From positions 1 to 64,000 of the forward strand of contig JAPYKE020000525.1 in assembly GCA_028554795.2 (NCBI GenBank): a stretch of DNA of 64,000 bases. Direction: 5' to 3'. This document shows positions 27,467-40,387 of the stretch, one piece after another (within the stretch, counting starts at the first letter, position 1; each line of letters begins with the position of its first letter). The stretch comes from Sinohyriopsis cumingii (lineage: Eukaryota; Mollusca; Bivalvia; Unionida; Unionidae). The position numbers were made by a program, and so were the translations under genes. Under the pieces are notes generated by a model. That model had not been told where the DNA came from and made no database searches. It saw only the letters and a program-made list of their open reading frames with translations.

Positions 27467-28154
27467 GCTAATACATCCAAGTTTAGTGTTGTCATTGCTA
27501 ATACATCCATGTTTATTGTTGTCATTAATACTGCATCCAAGTTTACTCTTGTCATTGTTAATGCATCCAAGTTTATTGTTGTCATTGCTAATACATCCAT
27601 GTTTATTGTTGTCATTGCTAACACATCCATTTTTATTGTTGTGATTGTTAATACATCCATGTTTATTGTTGTCATTGCTAACACATCCATCTCTATTGTT
27701 GTGATTGTTAATACATCCATGTTTATTATTGTCATTGCTAATACATCCATCCTTTTGTTGTCATTGATAAGGCATCCAAGTTTATTGTTGTCGTTGCTAA
27801 TACATCCATGTATATTTTTGTCATTGCTAATACATCCAGGTTTATTGTTGTGATTGCTAATGCATCCATGTTTATTGTTGTCATTGCTAATACATCCATG
27901 TTTATTGTTTTCATTGCTAATGCATCCACGTTTATTGTTGTCATTGCTAACACATCCATGTTTATTGTTGTGATTGTTAATACATCCATGTTTATTGTTG
28001 TCATTGCTAATACATCCATGTTCATTGTTGTCATTGCTAATACATCCATGTTTATTGTTGTCATTGTTAATACATCGATGTTTATTGTTGTTATTGTTAA
28101 CACATCCAAGTTTATTCTTTTGATTGTTAATGCATCCAAGTTCATTGTTGTCAT

Positions 28155-28269
28155 GTATTAGCAATGACAACAATAGACTTGGATGATTATCAATGACAAC
28201 AATAAACATGGATGTATAGGCAATGACTACACTAAGCTTGGATGTATGAGCAATGGCAACAATAAACTT
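28155..28269 (-). repeat. Inverted segment L19
   Basis: 115 bases with several private changes: AATAGACTTGG, GTATAGGCAATG and GTATGAGCAATGGCAAC. Confidence 0.92.
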
Positions 28270-29256
28270 GCTAGTACATCCAAGTTTAGTGTTGTCATTG
28301 CTAATACATCCATGTATATTGTTGTCATTGATAATGCATCCAAATTTATTGTTGTCATTGATAATACATCCATGTTTATTGTTGTCATTGCTAATATCTC
28401 CTTGTTTATTGTTGTCATTGCTAATACATCCATGTCTATTGTTGTCATTGCTGACACATCCACCTTTATTGTTGTGATTGTGAATACATCCATGTTTATT
28501 GTTGTCATTGCTAATACATCCATCCTTTTGTTGTTATTGATAAAGCATCCAAGTGTATTGTTGTCGTTGCTAATACATCCATGTTTATTTTTGTCATTGC
28601 TAATACATCCAAGTTTAGTGATGTCATTGCTAATACATCCATGTTTATTGTTGTCATTGATAATGCATCCAAGTTTATTGTTGTCATTGTTAATGCATCC
28701 AAGATTATTGTTGTCATTGCTAATACATCCAAGTTTATTTTGTCATTGCTAATACATCCATGTTTATTGTTGTCATTGCTAACACATCCATTTTTATTGT
28801 TGTGATTGTTAATACATCCATGTTTATTGTTGTCATTGCTAACACATCCCTGTTTATTGTTGTGATTGTTAAAACATCCATGTTTATTGTTGTCATTGCT
28901 AATACATCCAAGTTTATTGTTGTGATTGTTAATGCATCCAAGTATATTGTTGCCATTGATAATGCATCCAAGTTTATTGTTGTCATTGATAATGGATCCA
29001 AGTTTATTGTTGTCATTGCTAATACATCCATGTTTTTTGATGTCGTTGATAAAGCATCCAAGTTTATTGTTGTCATTGCTAATACATACATGTTTCTTGT
29101 TGTCATTGATAATGCATCCAAGTTTATTGTTGTCATTGCTAATACATCCATGTTTATTGTTGTCATTATTAATACATCCAAGTTTATTGTTGTCATTGTT
29201 AATACATCCAAGTTTATTGTTGTGATTGTTAATGCATCCAAGTTTATTGATGTCAT

Positions 29257-29371
29257 GTATTAGCAATGACAACAATAAACTTGGATGATTATTAATGACA
29301 ACTATAAACATGGATGTATTAGCAATGACAACACTAAACTTGGATGTATTAGCAATGACAACAACAAACTT
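29257..29371 (-). repeat. Inverted segment T20
   Basis: 115 bases, T form, private ACAACTATAAACATGG in the second unit. Last T segment in the window. Confidence 0.92.
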
Positions 29372-30509
29372 GCTAATACATCCAAGTTTAGTGTTTTCAT
29401 TGCTAATGCATCCAAATTTATTGTTGTCATTGCTAATACATACATGTTTCTTGTTGTCATTGATAATGCATCCAAGTTTATTGCTGTCATTTTTAATGCA
29501 TCCAACTTTATTGTTGTCATTGCTAATACATCCATGTTTATTGTTGTCATCGCTAACACAACCATTTTTAATGTTGCGATTGTTCATACATCCATGTTTA
29601 TTGTTGTCATTGCTAAGAAATCCATGTTTATTGTTGTGATTGTTAATACATCCATTTTATTGTTGTCATTGTTAATACATCCAAGTTTATTGTTGTCATT
29701 CCTAATACATCCATGTTTATTGTTGTCATTGTTAATACATCCAAGTTTATTGGTGTGATTGTTAATGCATCCAAGTTTATTGTTGTCATTGATAATGAAT
29801 CCAAGTTTAATGTTGTCATTGATAATGCATCAAAGTTTATTGTTGTCATTGCTAATACATGCATGTTTATTGTTGTCATTGATAAAGCATCCAACTTTAT
29901 TCTTGTCTTTGTTAATGCATCCAAGTTTATTGTTGTCATTGCTAATACATCCAAGTTTAGTGTTGTCATTGCTAATACATCCATGTTTATTGTTGTCATT
30001 GATAATGCATCCAAGTTTATTTTTGTCATTGGTAATGCATCCAAGTTTATTGTTGTCATTGCTAATCCATCCATGTTTATTGTTGTCATTATTAATGCAT
30101 CCAAGTTTATTGTTGTCATTATTAATACATCCATTTTTGTTGTTGTTACTGTTAATGCATCCAAGCTTATTGTTGGCATTCCTAATATCTCTATGTTTAT
30201 TGTTATCATTGCTCATACCTCCAAGTTTATTGTTGTTATTGCTAATGCATCCATGTTTTTGGTTGTCATTGCTAATACATCCATGTTTATTGTTTTCATT
30301 GCTAATGAATCCATGTTTATTGTTGTCATTGCTAGCACATCCTTTTTTGTTGTTGTGATTGTTATTACATCCATATTTATTGTTGTCATTGCTAATACAT
30401 CCATGTTTATTGTTGTCATTATTAATACATCCATGTTTATTTTTGTCATTGTTAATACATCCAAGTTTATTGTTGTGATTGTTAATGAATCCAAGTTTAT
30501 TGTTTTCAT

Positions 30510-30594
30510 TTATTAGCAATGACAACAATAAACTTGGATGATTATCAATGACAACAATAAACATGGATGTATTAGCAATGACAACAATAAACTT
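30510..30594 (-). repeat. Inverted segment C21
   Basis: 85 bases, left edge CATTTATTAG. It is the last C with this edge; later C segments have CATGTATTAG, as in C4. Confidence 0.92.
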
Positions 30595-32063
30595 CCTAAT
30601 ACATCCAAGTTCACTGTTGTCATTGCTAATACATCCATGTTTATTGTTGTCATTGATAATGCATCCATGTTTACTGTTGTCATTGTTAATGCATCCAAGT
30701 TTATTGTTGTCATTGCTAATACATCCATGTTTATTGTTGTCATTGCTAACACATCCATTTTTATTGTTGTCATTGTTAATACATCCATGTCTATTGTTGT
30801 CATTGCTGACACATCCACCTTTATTGTTGTGATTGTTAATACATCCATGTTTATTGTTGTCATTGCTAATACATCCATCCTTTTATTGTTATTCATAAAG
30901 CATCCAAGTGTATTGTTGTCGTTGCAAATACATCCATGTTTATTTTTGTCATTGCTAATACATCCAATTTTAGTGATGTCATTGCTAATACATCCATGTT
31001 TATTGTTGTCATTGATAATGCATCCAGGTTTATTGTTGTCATTGTTAATGCATCCAAGATTATTGTTGTCATTGCTAATACATCCAAGTTTCTTGTTGTC
31101 ATTGCTAATACATCCATGTCTATTGTTGTTATTGATAATGCATCCAAGTTTATTGTTGTCATTGTTAATACATCTATGTTTATTTGTTGTCATTGATAAT
31201 GCATCCAAGTTTATTGTTGTCATTGTTAATGCATCCAAGTTTATTGTTGTCATTGCTAATACATCCAAGTTTATTGCTGTCTTTGCTAATACATCCATTT
31301 TTCTTGTTATCATTGATAATGCATCCAAGTTTATTGTTGTCATTGCTAATGCATCCAAGCTTATTGTTGTCATTGTTAATACATCTATGTTTATTGTTGT
31401 CATTGATAATGCAACTAAGTTTATTGTTGTCATTGATAATGCATCCAAGTTTATTGTTGTCATTGTTAATACATCTATGTTTATTGTTGTCATTGCTAAT
31501 ACATCCATGTTTATTGTTGTCATTGATAATGCATCCAAGTTTATTGTTGTCATTGTAAATGCTTCCATGTTTATTGTTGTCATTGATAATGCATCCAAGT
31601 TTACTGTTGTCATTGGTAATACATCCAGGTTCATTGTTGTCATTGCTAATCCATCCATGTTTATTGTTGTCATTATTAATGCATCCAAGTTTATTGTTGT
31701 CATTATTAATACATCCATCATTGTTGTTGTTATTGTTAATGCATCCAAGCTTATTGTTTGCATTGCTAATGCATCCAAGTTAATTGTTGTCATTCCTAAT
31801 GCATCTAAATTTATTCTTGTCATTGCTAATACATCCAAGTTTCTTGTTGACATTGCTAATATCTCCATGTTTATTGTTGTCATTGCTAATACCTCCAAGT
31901 TTATTGTTGTGATTGCTAATGCATCCATGTTTATTGTTGTCATTGCTAATACATCCATGTTTATTGTTGTCATTGTTAATACATCGATGTTTAGTGTTGT
32001 CATTGTTAATACATCCAAGTTTATTCTTTTGATTGTTAATGCATCCAAGTTTAATGTTGTCAT

Positions 32064-32178
32064 GTATTAGAAATGAAAACAATAAACTTGGATGATTATC
32101 AATGACAACAATAAACATGGATGTATTAGCAATGGCTACACTAAGCTTGGATGTATTAGCAATGACAACAATAAACTT
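32064..32178 (-). repeat. Inverted segment L22
   Basis: 115 bases, block B head form with TATTAGAAATGAAAAC and AATGGCTACAC. Confidence 0.92.
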
Positions 32179-32469
32179 GCTAGTACATCCAAGTTTAGTG
32201 TTGTCATTGCTAATACATCCATGTATATTGTTGTCATTGATAATGCATCCAAATTTATTGTTGTCATTGCTAACACATCCATTTTTATTGTTGTGATTGT
32301 TCATACATCCATGTTTATTGTTGTCATTGCTAACACATCCATGTTTATTGTTGTGATTGTTAATACATCCATGTTTATTGTTGTCATTGCTAATACATCC
32401 AAGTTTATTGTTGTCGTTGTTAATACATCCAAGTTTATTGTTGCGATTGTTAATGCATCCAAGTTCATT

Positions 32470-33560
32470 GTTGTCATTGATAATGCATCCAAGTTTATTG
32501 TTGTCAATGATAATGGATCCAAGTTTATTGTTGTCATTACTAATAAATAGATGTTTTTTGTTGTCGTTGATAAAGCATCCAAGTTTATTGTTGTCATTGT
32601 TAAAGCATCCAAGTTTATTGTTGTCATTGTTAATGCATCCAAGTTTATTGTTGTCATTACTAATAAATCCATGTTTTTTGTTCTCGTTGATAAAGCATCC
32701 AAGTTCATTGTTGTCATTGTTAAAGCATCCAAGTTTATTGTTGTCATTGTTAATGCATCCAGCTTTATTGTTGTCATTACTAATAAATCCATGTTTTTTG
32801 TTGTCGTTGATAAAGCATCCAAGTTTATTGTTGTCATTGTTAATGCATCCAAGTTTATTGTTGTCATTGCTAATACATCCATTTTTATTGTTGTGATTGT
32901 TAATACATCCATGTTTATTGTTGTAATTGCTAACACATCCATGTTTATTGTTGTGATTGTTAATACATCCGTGTGTATTGTTGTCATTGCTAATACATAA
33001 AAGTTTATTGTTGTCGTTGCTAATATATCCATGTTTATTGTTGTCATTGATAATGCATCCAAGTCTATTGTTGTCAATGATAATGGATCCAAGTTTATTG
33101 TTGTCATTACTAATAAATAGATGTTTTTTGTTGTCGTTGATAAAGCATCCAAGTTTATTGTTGTCATTGTTAAAGCATCCAAGTTTATTGTTGTCATTGT
33201 TAATGCATCCAAGTTTATTGTTGTCATTACTAATAAATCCATGTTTTTTGTTGTCGTTGATAAAGCATCCAAGTTCATTGTTGTCATTGTTAAAGCATCC
33301 AAGTTTATTGTTGTCATTGTTAATGCATCCAACTTTATTGTTGTCATTACTAATAAATCCATGTTTTTTGTTGTCGTTGATAAAGCATCCAAGTTTATTG
33401 TTGTCATTGTTAATGCATCCAAGTTTATTGTTGTCATTGCTAATACATCCATTTTTATTGCTGTGATTGTAAATACATCCATGTTTATTGTTGTCATTGC
33501 TAACACATCCATGTTTATTGTTGTGATTGTTAATACATCCATGATTATTGTTGTCGTTGC
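32470..33560 (+). repeat. 570-bp tandem duplication of the K cluster
   Basis: AATAAATAGATG at 32548 and 33118 gives a period of 570 bases (19 units). This AAATAG change occurs only in these two places among all K units, confirming a local duplication. Confidence 0.85.
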
Positions 33561-35236
33561 TAATATATCCATGTTTATTGTTGTCATTGTTAATACATCC
33601 AAGTTGATTGTTGTGATTGTTAATGCATCCAAGTTTATTGATGTCATTCATAATGCATCCAGGTTTATTGTTGTCATTGATAATGCATCCAGGTTTATTG
33701 TTCTCATTGCTAATACATCCAAGTTTATTGCTGTCATTGCTAATGCTTCCATGTTTATTGTTGTCATTTCTAATACAACCGAGTTCATTGTTTTAATTGA
33801 TAATGCATCCAAGAATATTGTTGTCATTCCTAATACATTGAAGTTTATTGTTGTCATTGCTAATACATCCAAGTTTATTTTGTCATTGCTAATACATCCA
33901 TGTTTATTGTTGTCATTGCTAACACATCCATTTTTATTGTTGTGATTGTTAATATATCCATGTTTATTGTTGTCATTGCTAACACATCCATGTTTATTGT
34001 TGTGATTGTTAAAACATCCATGTTTATTGTTGTCATTGCTAATACATCCAAGTTTATTGTTGTGATTGTAAATGCATCCAAGTATATTGTTGCCATTCAT
34101 AATGCATCCAAGTTTATTGTTGTCATTGATAATGGATCCAAGTTTATTGTTGTCATTGCTAATACATCCATGTTTTTTGATGTCGTTGATAAAGCATCCA
34201 AGTTTATTGTTGTCATTGTTAATGCATCCAGGTTTATTGTTGTCATTGCTAATACATCCAAGTTTAGTGTTGTCGTTGTTAATACATCCATGTTTATTGT
34301 TATCATTGATAATGCATCCAAGTTTATTGTTGTCATTGTTAATGCATCCAAGTTTATTGTTGTCATTGCTAATACATCCAAGTTTATTGTTGTCATTGCT
34401 GATACATCCATATTTATTGTTGTTATTGATGATGCATCCAAGTTTATTGCTGTCATTGTTAATACATCTATGTTTATTGTTGTCATTGATAATGCATCCA
34501 AGTTTAGTGTTGTCATTGCTAATACATCCAAGTTTATTGTTGTCATTGCTAATACATCCATGTTTGTTGTTGTCATTGATAATACATCCAAGTTTATTGT
34601 TCTCATTGTAAATGCTTCCTTGCTTATAGTTGTCATTGATAATGCATCCAAGTTTATTGTTCTCATTGGTAATGCATCCAAGTTTATTGCTGTCATTGCT
34701 AATCCATCCATGTTTATTGTTGTCATTATTAATGCATCCAAGTTTATTGTTGTCATTATTAATACATCCATCATTGTTGTTGTTATTGTTAATGCATCCA
34801 AGCTTATTGTTGGCATTGCTAATGCATCCAAATTAATTGTTGTCATTCCTAATGCATCTGAATTTATTATTGTCATTGCTAAAACATCGAAGTTTATTGT
34901 TGTCATTGCTAATATCTCCATGTTTATTGTTGCCATTGCTAATACATTCATGTTTATTGTTGTAATTGCCAATACATACATGTTTATTGTTGTCATTGCT
35001 AACACAACCATTTTTAATGTTGCGATTGTTCATACATCCTTGTTTATTGTTGTCATTGCTAACACATCCATGTTTATTGTTGTGATTGTTAATACATCCA
35101 TGTTTATTGATGTCATTGCTAATACATCCATGTTTATTGTTGCCATTGTTAAAACATCCATGTTTATTGTTGTCATTGTTAATACATCCAAGTTTATTGT
35201 TGTGATTGTTAATGCATCCAAGTTTATTGTTGTCAT

Positions 35237-35321
35237 GCATTAGCAATGACAACAATAAACTTGGATGATTATCAATGACAACAATAAACATGGATGTATT
35301 AGCAATGACAACAATAATCTT
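35237..35321 (-). repeat. Inverted segment G23
   Basis: 85 bases, left edge CATGCATTAG, last unit AATAATCTTG. Last G segment in the window. Confidence 0.92.
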
Positions 35322-36069
35322 GCTAATACATCCAAGTTTAGTGTTTTCATTGCTAATACATCCATGTTTATTGTTGTCATTAATACTGCATCCAAGTTTA
35401 CTGTTGTCATTGTTAATGCGTCCAAGTTTATTGTTGTCATTGCTAATACATCCATGTTTATTGTTGTCATTGCTAACACATCCATTTTTATTGTTGTGAT
35501 TGTTGATACATCCATGTTTATTGTTGTCATTCCTAACACATCCATCTTTATTGTTTTGACTGTTAATACATCCATGTTTATTGTTGACATTGCTAATACA
35601 TCCATCCTTTTGTTGTCATTGATAAGGCATCCAAGTTTATTGTTGTCGTTGCTAATACATCCATGTATATTTTTGTCATTGCTAATACATCCAGGTTTAT
35701 TGTTGTGATTGCTAATGCATCCATGTTTATTGTTGTCATTGCTAATACATCCATGTTTATTGTTTTCATTGCTAATGCATCCACGTTTATTGTTGTCATT
35801 GCTAACACATCCATGTTTATTGTTGTGATTGTTAATACATCCATGTTTATTGTTGTCATTGCTAATACATCCATGTTCATTGTTGTCATTGCTAATACAT
35901 CCATGTTTATTGTTGTCATTCTTAAAATATCCATGTTTCTTGTTGTCATTGCTAATACATCCATGTTTATTGTTGTCATTGTTAATACATCGATGTTTAT
36001 TGTTGTTATTGTTAATACATCCAAGTTTATTCTTTTGATTGTTAATGCATCCATGTTCCTTGTTGTCAT

Positions 36070-36184
36070 GTATTAGCAATGACAACACTAAACTTGGATG
36101 ATTATCAATGACAACAATAAACATGGATGTATTAGCAATGACTACACTAAGCTTGGATGTATTAGCAATGACAACAATAAACTT
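36070..36184 (-). repeat. Inverted segment L24
   Basis: 115 bases. The first unit is ACAACACTAAACTTGG and the right flank CTAGTACTTCCAAG. Confidence 0.92.
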
Positions 36185-37951
36185 GCTAGTACTTCCAAGT
36201 TTAGTGTTGTCATTGCTAATACATCCATGTATATTGTTGTCATTGATAATGCATCCAAATTTATTGTTGTCATTGCTAATACATCCATGTTTATTGTTGT
36301 CATTGCTAATATCTCCTTGTTTATTGTTGTCATTGCTAATACATCCATGTTTATTGTTGTCATTGATAATGCATCCATGTTTACTGTTGTCATTGTTAAT
36401 GCATCCAAGTTTATTTTTGTCATTGCTAATACATCCATGTTTATTGTTGTCATTGCTAACACATCCATTTTTATTGTTGTGATTGTTAATACATCCATGT
36501 CTATTGTTGTCATTGCTGACACATCCACCTTTATTGTTGTGATTGTTAATACATCCATGTTTATTGTTGTCACTGCTAATACATCCATCCTTTTGTTGTT
36601 ATTGATAAAGCATCCAAGTGTATTGTTGTCGTTGCTAATACATCCATGTTTATTTTTGTCATTGCTAATACATCCAAGTTTAGTGATGTCATTGCTAATA
36701 CATCCATGTTTATTGTTGTCATTGATAATGCATCCAAGTTTATTGTTGTCATTGTTAATGCATCCAAGATTATTGTTGTCATTCCTAATACATCCAAGTT
36801 TCTTGTTGTCATTGCTAATACATCCATGTCTATTGTTGTTATTGATAATGCATCCAAGTTTATTGTTGTCATTGTTAATACATCTATGTTTATTGTTGTC
36901 ATTGATAATGCATCCAAGTTTATTGTTGTCATTGTTAATGCATCCAAGTTTATTGTTGTCATTGCTAATACATCCAAGTTTATTGTTGTCTTTGCTAATA
37001 CATCCATGTTTCTTGTTGTCATTGATAATGCATCCAAGTTTATTGTTGTCATTCTTAATGAATCCAAGCTTATTGTTGTCATTGTTAATACATCCATGTT
37101 TATTGTTGTCATTGCTAATACATCCAAGTCCATTGTTGTCATTGATAATGCATCCAAGTTTATTGTTGTCAATGATAATGGATCCAAGTTTATTGTTGTC
37201 ATTACTAAAAAATCCATGTTTTTTTTGTCGTTGATAAAGCATCCAAGTTTATTGTTGTCATTGTTAATGCATCCAAGTTTATTGTTGTCATTGCTAATAC
37301 ATCCATTTTTATTGTTGTGATTGTTAATGCATCCAAGTTTATTGTTGTCATTGCTAATAAATCCATGTTTTTTGTTGTCGTTGATAAAGCATCCAAGTTT
37401 ATTGTTGTCATTGTTAAAGCATCCAAGTTTATTGTTGTCATTGATAATGCATCCAAGTTTATTGTTGTCCTTACTATTAAATCCATGTTTTTTGTTGTCG
37501 TTGATAAAGCATCCAAGTTTATTGTTGTCATTGTTAATGCATCCAAGTTTATTGTTGTCATTGCTAATACATCCATTTTTATTGTTGTGATTGTTAATAC
37601 ATCCATGTTTATTGTTGTCATTGCTAACATATCCATGTTTATTGTTTTCATTGCTAATGCATCCACGTTTATTGTTGTCATTGCAAACACATCCATGTTT
37701 ATTGTTGTGATTGTTAATACATCCATGTTTATTGTTGTCATTGCTAATACATCCATGTTCATTGTTGTCATTGCTAATACATCCATGTTTATTGTTGTCA
37801 TTCCTAAAATATCCATGTTTCTTGTTGTCATTGCTAATACATCCATGGTTATTGTTGTCATTGTTAATACATCGATGTTTATTGTTGTTATTGTTAATAC
37901 ATCCAAGTTTATTCTTTTGATTGTTAATGCATCCAAGTTCATTATTGTCGT
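36070..37951 (+). repeat. Transition block L24-P-K3 with T-tract K variant
   Basis: P is at 36588. The K cluster (about 37205-37490) begins with a changed copy, CTAAAAAATCC then eight T before GTCG. That form is absent upstream and frequent downstream. A tail with CCTAAAATATCC near 37801 leads into the truncated L25. The block marks the change from the left A/B domain to the right domain. Confidence 0.75.
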
Positions 37952-38037
37952 GTATTATCAATGACAACAATAAACATGGATGTATTAGCAATGACTACAC
38001 TAAGCTTGGATGTATTAGCAATGACAACAATAAACTT
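37952..38037 (-). repeat. Inverted segment L'25 (truncated)
   Basis: 86 bases. The first 29-base unit of L is missing, and the left edge reads GTCGTGTATTATCAATG, joining edge and second unit. Same structure as L'34. Confidence 0.92.
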
Positions 38038-38306
38038 GCTAGTACATCCAAGTTTAGTGTTGTCATTGCTAATACATCCATGTATATTGTTGTCATTGAT
38101 AATGCATCCAAATTTATTGTTGTCATCGCTAATACATCCATGTTTATTGTTGTCATTGCTAATATCTCCTTGTTTATTGTTGTCATTGCTAATACATCCA
38201 TGTTTATTGATGTCATTGCTAATACATCAATATTTATTGTTGTCATTGTTAATACATCCAAGTTTATTTTTTTGATTGTTAATGCATCCAAGTTTATTGT
38301 TGTCAT

Positions 38307-38421
38307 GTATTAGCAATGAGAACAATAAACTTGGATGATTATCAATGACAACAATAAACATGGATGTATTAGCAATGACTACACTAACATTGGATGTATT
38401 AGCAATGACAACAATAAACTT
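38307..38421 (-). repeat. Inverted segment L26
   Basis: 115 bases with AATGAGAACAAT and CACTAACATTGG, both shared with L35, its partner 9,242 bases downstream. Confidence 0.92.
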
Positions 38422-38870
38422 GCTAGTACATCCAAGTTTAGTGTTGTCATTGCTAATACATCCATGTATATTGTTCTCATTGATAATGCATCCAAATTTA
38501 TTGTTTTCATTGCTAATACATCCATGTTTATTGTTAGCATTCCTAATATCTCTATGTTTATTGTTATCATTGCTCATACCTCCAAGTTTATTGTTGTTAT
38601 TGCTAATGCATCCATGCTTTTGGTTGTCATTGCTAATACATCCATGTTTATTGTTTTCATTGCTAATGAATCCATGTTTATTGTTGTCATTGCTAGCACA
38701 TCCATGTTTATTGTTGTGATTGTTATTACATCCATATTTATTGTTGTCATTGCTAATACATCCATGTTTATTGTTCTCATTATTAATACATCCATGTTTA
38801 TTTTTGTCATTGTTAATACATCCAAGTTTATTGTTGTGATTGTTAATGAATCCAACTTTATTGTTTTCAT

Positions 38871-38955
38871 GTATTAGCAATGACAACAATAAACTTGGAT
38901 GATTATCAATGACAACAATAAACATGGATGTATTAGCAATGACAACAATAAACTT
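38871..38955 (-). repeat. Inverted segment C27
   Basis: 85 bases, left edge CATGTATTAG, consensus C. Confidence 0.92.
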
Positions 38956-40272
38956 CCTAATACATCCAAGTTCACTGTTGTCATTGCTAATACATCCATG
39001 TTTATTGTTGTCATTGATAATGCATCCAAGTTTACTGTTGTCATTGTTAATGCATCAAAGTGTATTGTTGTCATTGCTAATACATCCATGTTTATTGTTG
39101 TCATTGCTAACACATCCAATTTTATTGTTGTGATTGTTAATACATCCATGTCTATTGTTGTCATTGCTGACACATCCACCTTTATTGTTGTGATTGTTAA
39201 TACATCCATGTTTATTGTTGTCATTGCTAATACATCCATCCTTTTGTTGTTATTGATAAAGCATCCAAGTGTATTGTTGTCATTGTTAATGCATCCAAGA
39301 TTCTTGTTGTCATTGCTAATACATCCACGTTTCTTGTTGTCATTGCTAATACATCCATGTCTATTGTTGTTATTGATAATACATCCAAGTTTATTGTTGT
39401 CATTGTTAATACATCTATGTTTATTGTTGTCATTGATAATGCATCCAAGTTTATTGTTGTCATTGTTAATGCATCCAAGCTTATTGTTGTCATTGTTAAT
39501 ACATCTATGTTTATTGTTGTCATTGATAATGCAACTAAGTTTATTGTTGTCATTGATAATGCATCCAAGTTTATTGTTGTCATTGTTAATACATCTATGT
39601 TTATTGTTGTCATTGCTAATACATCCATGTTTATTGTTGTCATTGATAATGCATCCAAGTTTATTGTTGTCATTCTAAATGCTTCCATGTTTATTGTTGT
39701 CATTGATAATGCATCCAAGTTTACTGTTGTCATTGGTAATACATCCAAGTTTATTGTTGTCATTGCTACTCCATCCATGTTTATTGTTGTCATTATTAAT
39801 GCATCCAAGTTTATTGTTGTCATTATTAAAACATCAAACATTGTCGTTGTTATTGTTAATGCATCCAGGCTTATTGTTGGCATTGCTAATGCATCCAAGT
39901 TAATTGTTGTCATTCCTAATGCATTTAAATTTATTCTTGTCATTGCTAATACATCCAAGTTTATTGTTGACATTGCTAATATCTCCATGTTTATTGTTGT
40001 CATTGCTAATACCTCCAAGTTTATTGTTGTGATTGCTAATGCATCCATGTTTATTGTTGTCATTGCTAATACATCGATGTTTATTGTTTTCATTCCTAAT
40101 GCATCCACGTTTATTGTTGCATTGCTAACACATCCATGTTTCTTGTTGTCATTGCTAATACATCCATGTTTATTGTTGTCATTGTTAATACATCGATGTT
40201 TAGTGTTGTCATTGTTAATACATCCAAGTTTATTCTTTTGATTGTTAATGCATCCAAGTTTATTCTTGTCAT

Positions 40273-40387
40273 GTATTAGCAATGACAACAATAAACTTGG
40301 ATGATTATCAATGACAACAATAAACATGGATGTGTTAGCAATGACTACACTAAGATTGGATGTATTAGCAATGACAACAATAAACTT
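40273..40387 (-). repeat. Inverted segment L28
   Basis: 115 bases with GTGTTAGCAATG and CTAAGATTGG, a sub-lineage shared with L29, L37 and L41. Confidence 0.92.

Larger units (their letters stand above)
24749..28154 (+). repeat. Block B, copy 3 (L17-K2-R-Q-S-K'-M-G18-p')
   Basis: It has two K units (near 25160 and 25350) where the earlier B copies have three, R near 25558, Q near 25813, S near 25902, K' near 26194, G at 27382 and p' near 27750. A few units are missing around 26715-26760 compared with copy 2, where GCTGTCATTATTAATAC joins directly to the TCATTGTTGTTG unit. Confidence 0.82.
28155..32063 (+). repeat. Block A, copy 4, rearranged (L19-P-S-K'-T20-M-C21-P)
   Basis: After P (28523) the array jumps into S (about 28737) and K' (about 29026), which normally belong to block B. 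It then returns to T20 (29257), M near 29570, C21 (30510) and P (30878). A one-base insertion near 31183 (TTTATTTGTTG) shifts phase. Z is absent before the next L segment. Confidence 0.78.
32064..36069 (+). repeat. Block B, copy 4, with internal 570-bp duplication (L22-K3-R-K3-Q-S-K'-M-G23-p')
   Basis: The K cluster occurs twice (about 32545-32815 and 33115-33385), separated by R near 32997. It continues with Q near 33785, S near 33878, K' near 34170, M near 35010, G at 35237 and p' near 35614. This is the last block in the window that contains M or G. Confidence 0.82.
37952..40272 (+). repeat. Block D, copy 2 (L'25-L26-C27-P-Z)
   Basis: L' at 37952, L at 38307 and C at 38871 are followed by P at 39239 and Z near 40117. 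Units found between P and Z in other copies are missing, which shortens C-to-L to 1,402 bases. From L26 to P it recurs at 47549-48481 with an offset of 9,242. Confidence 0.8.
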
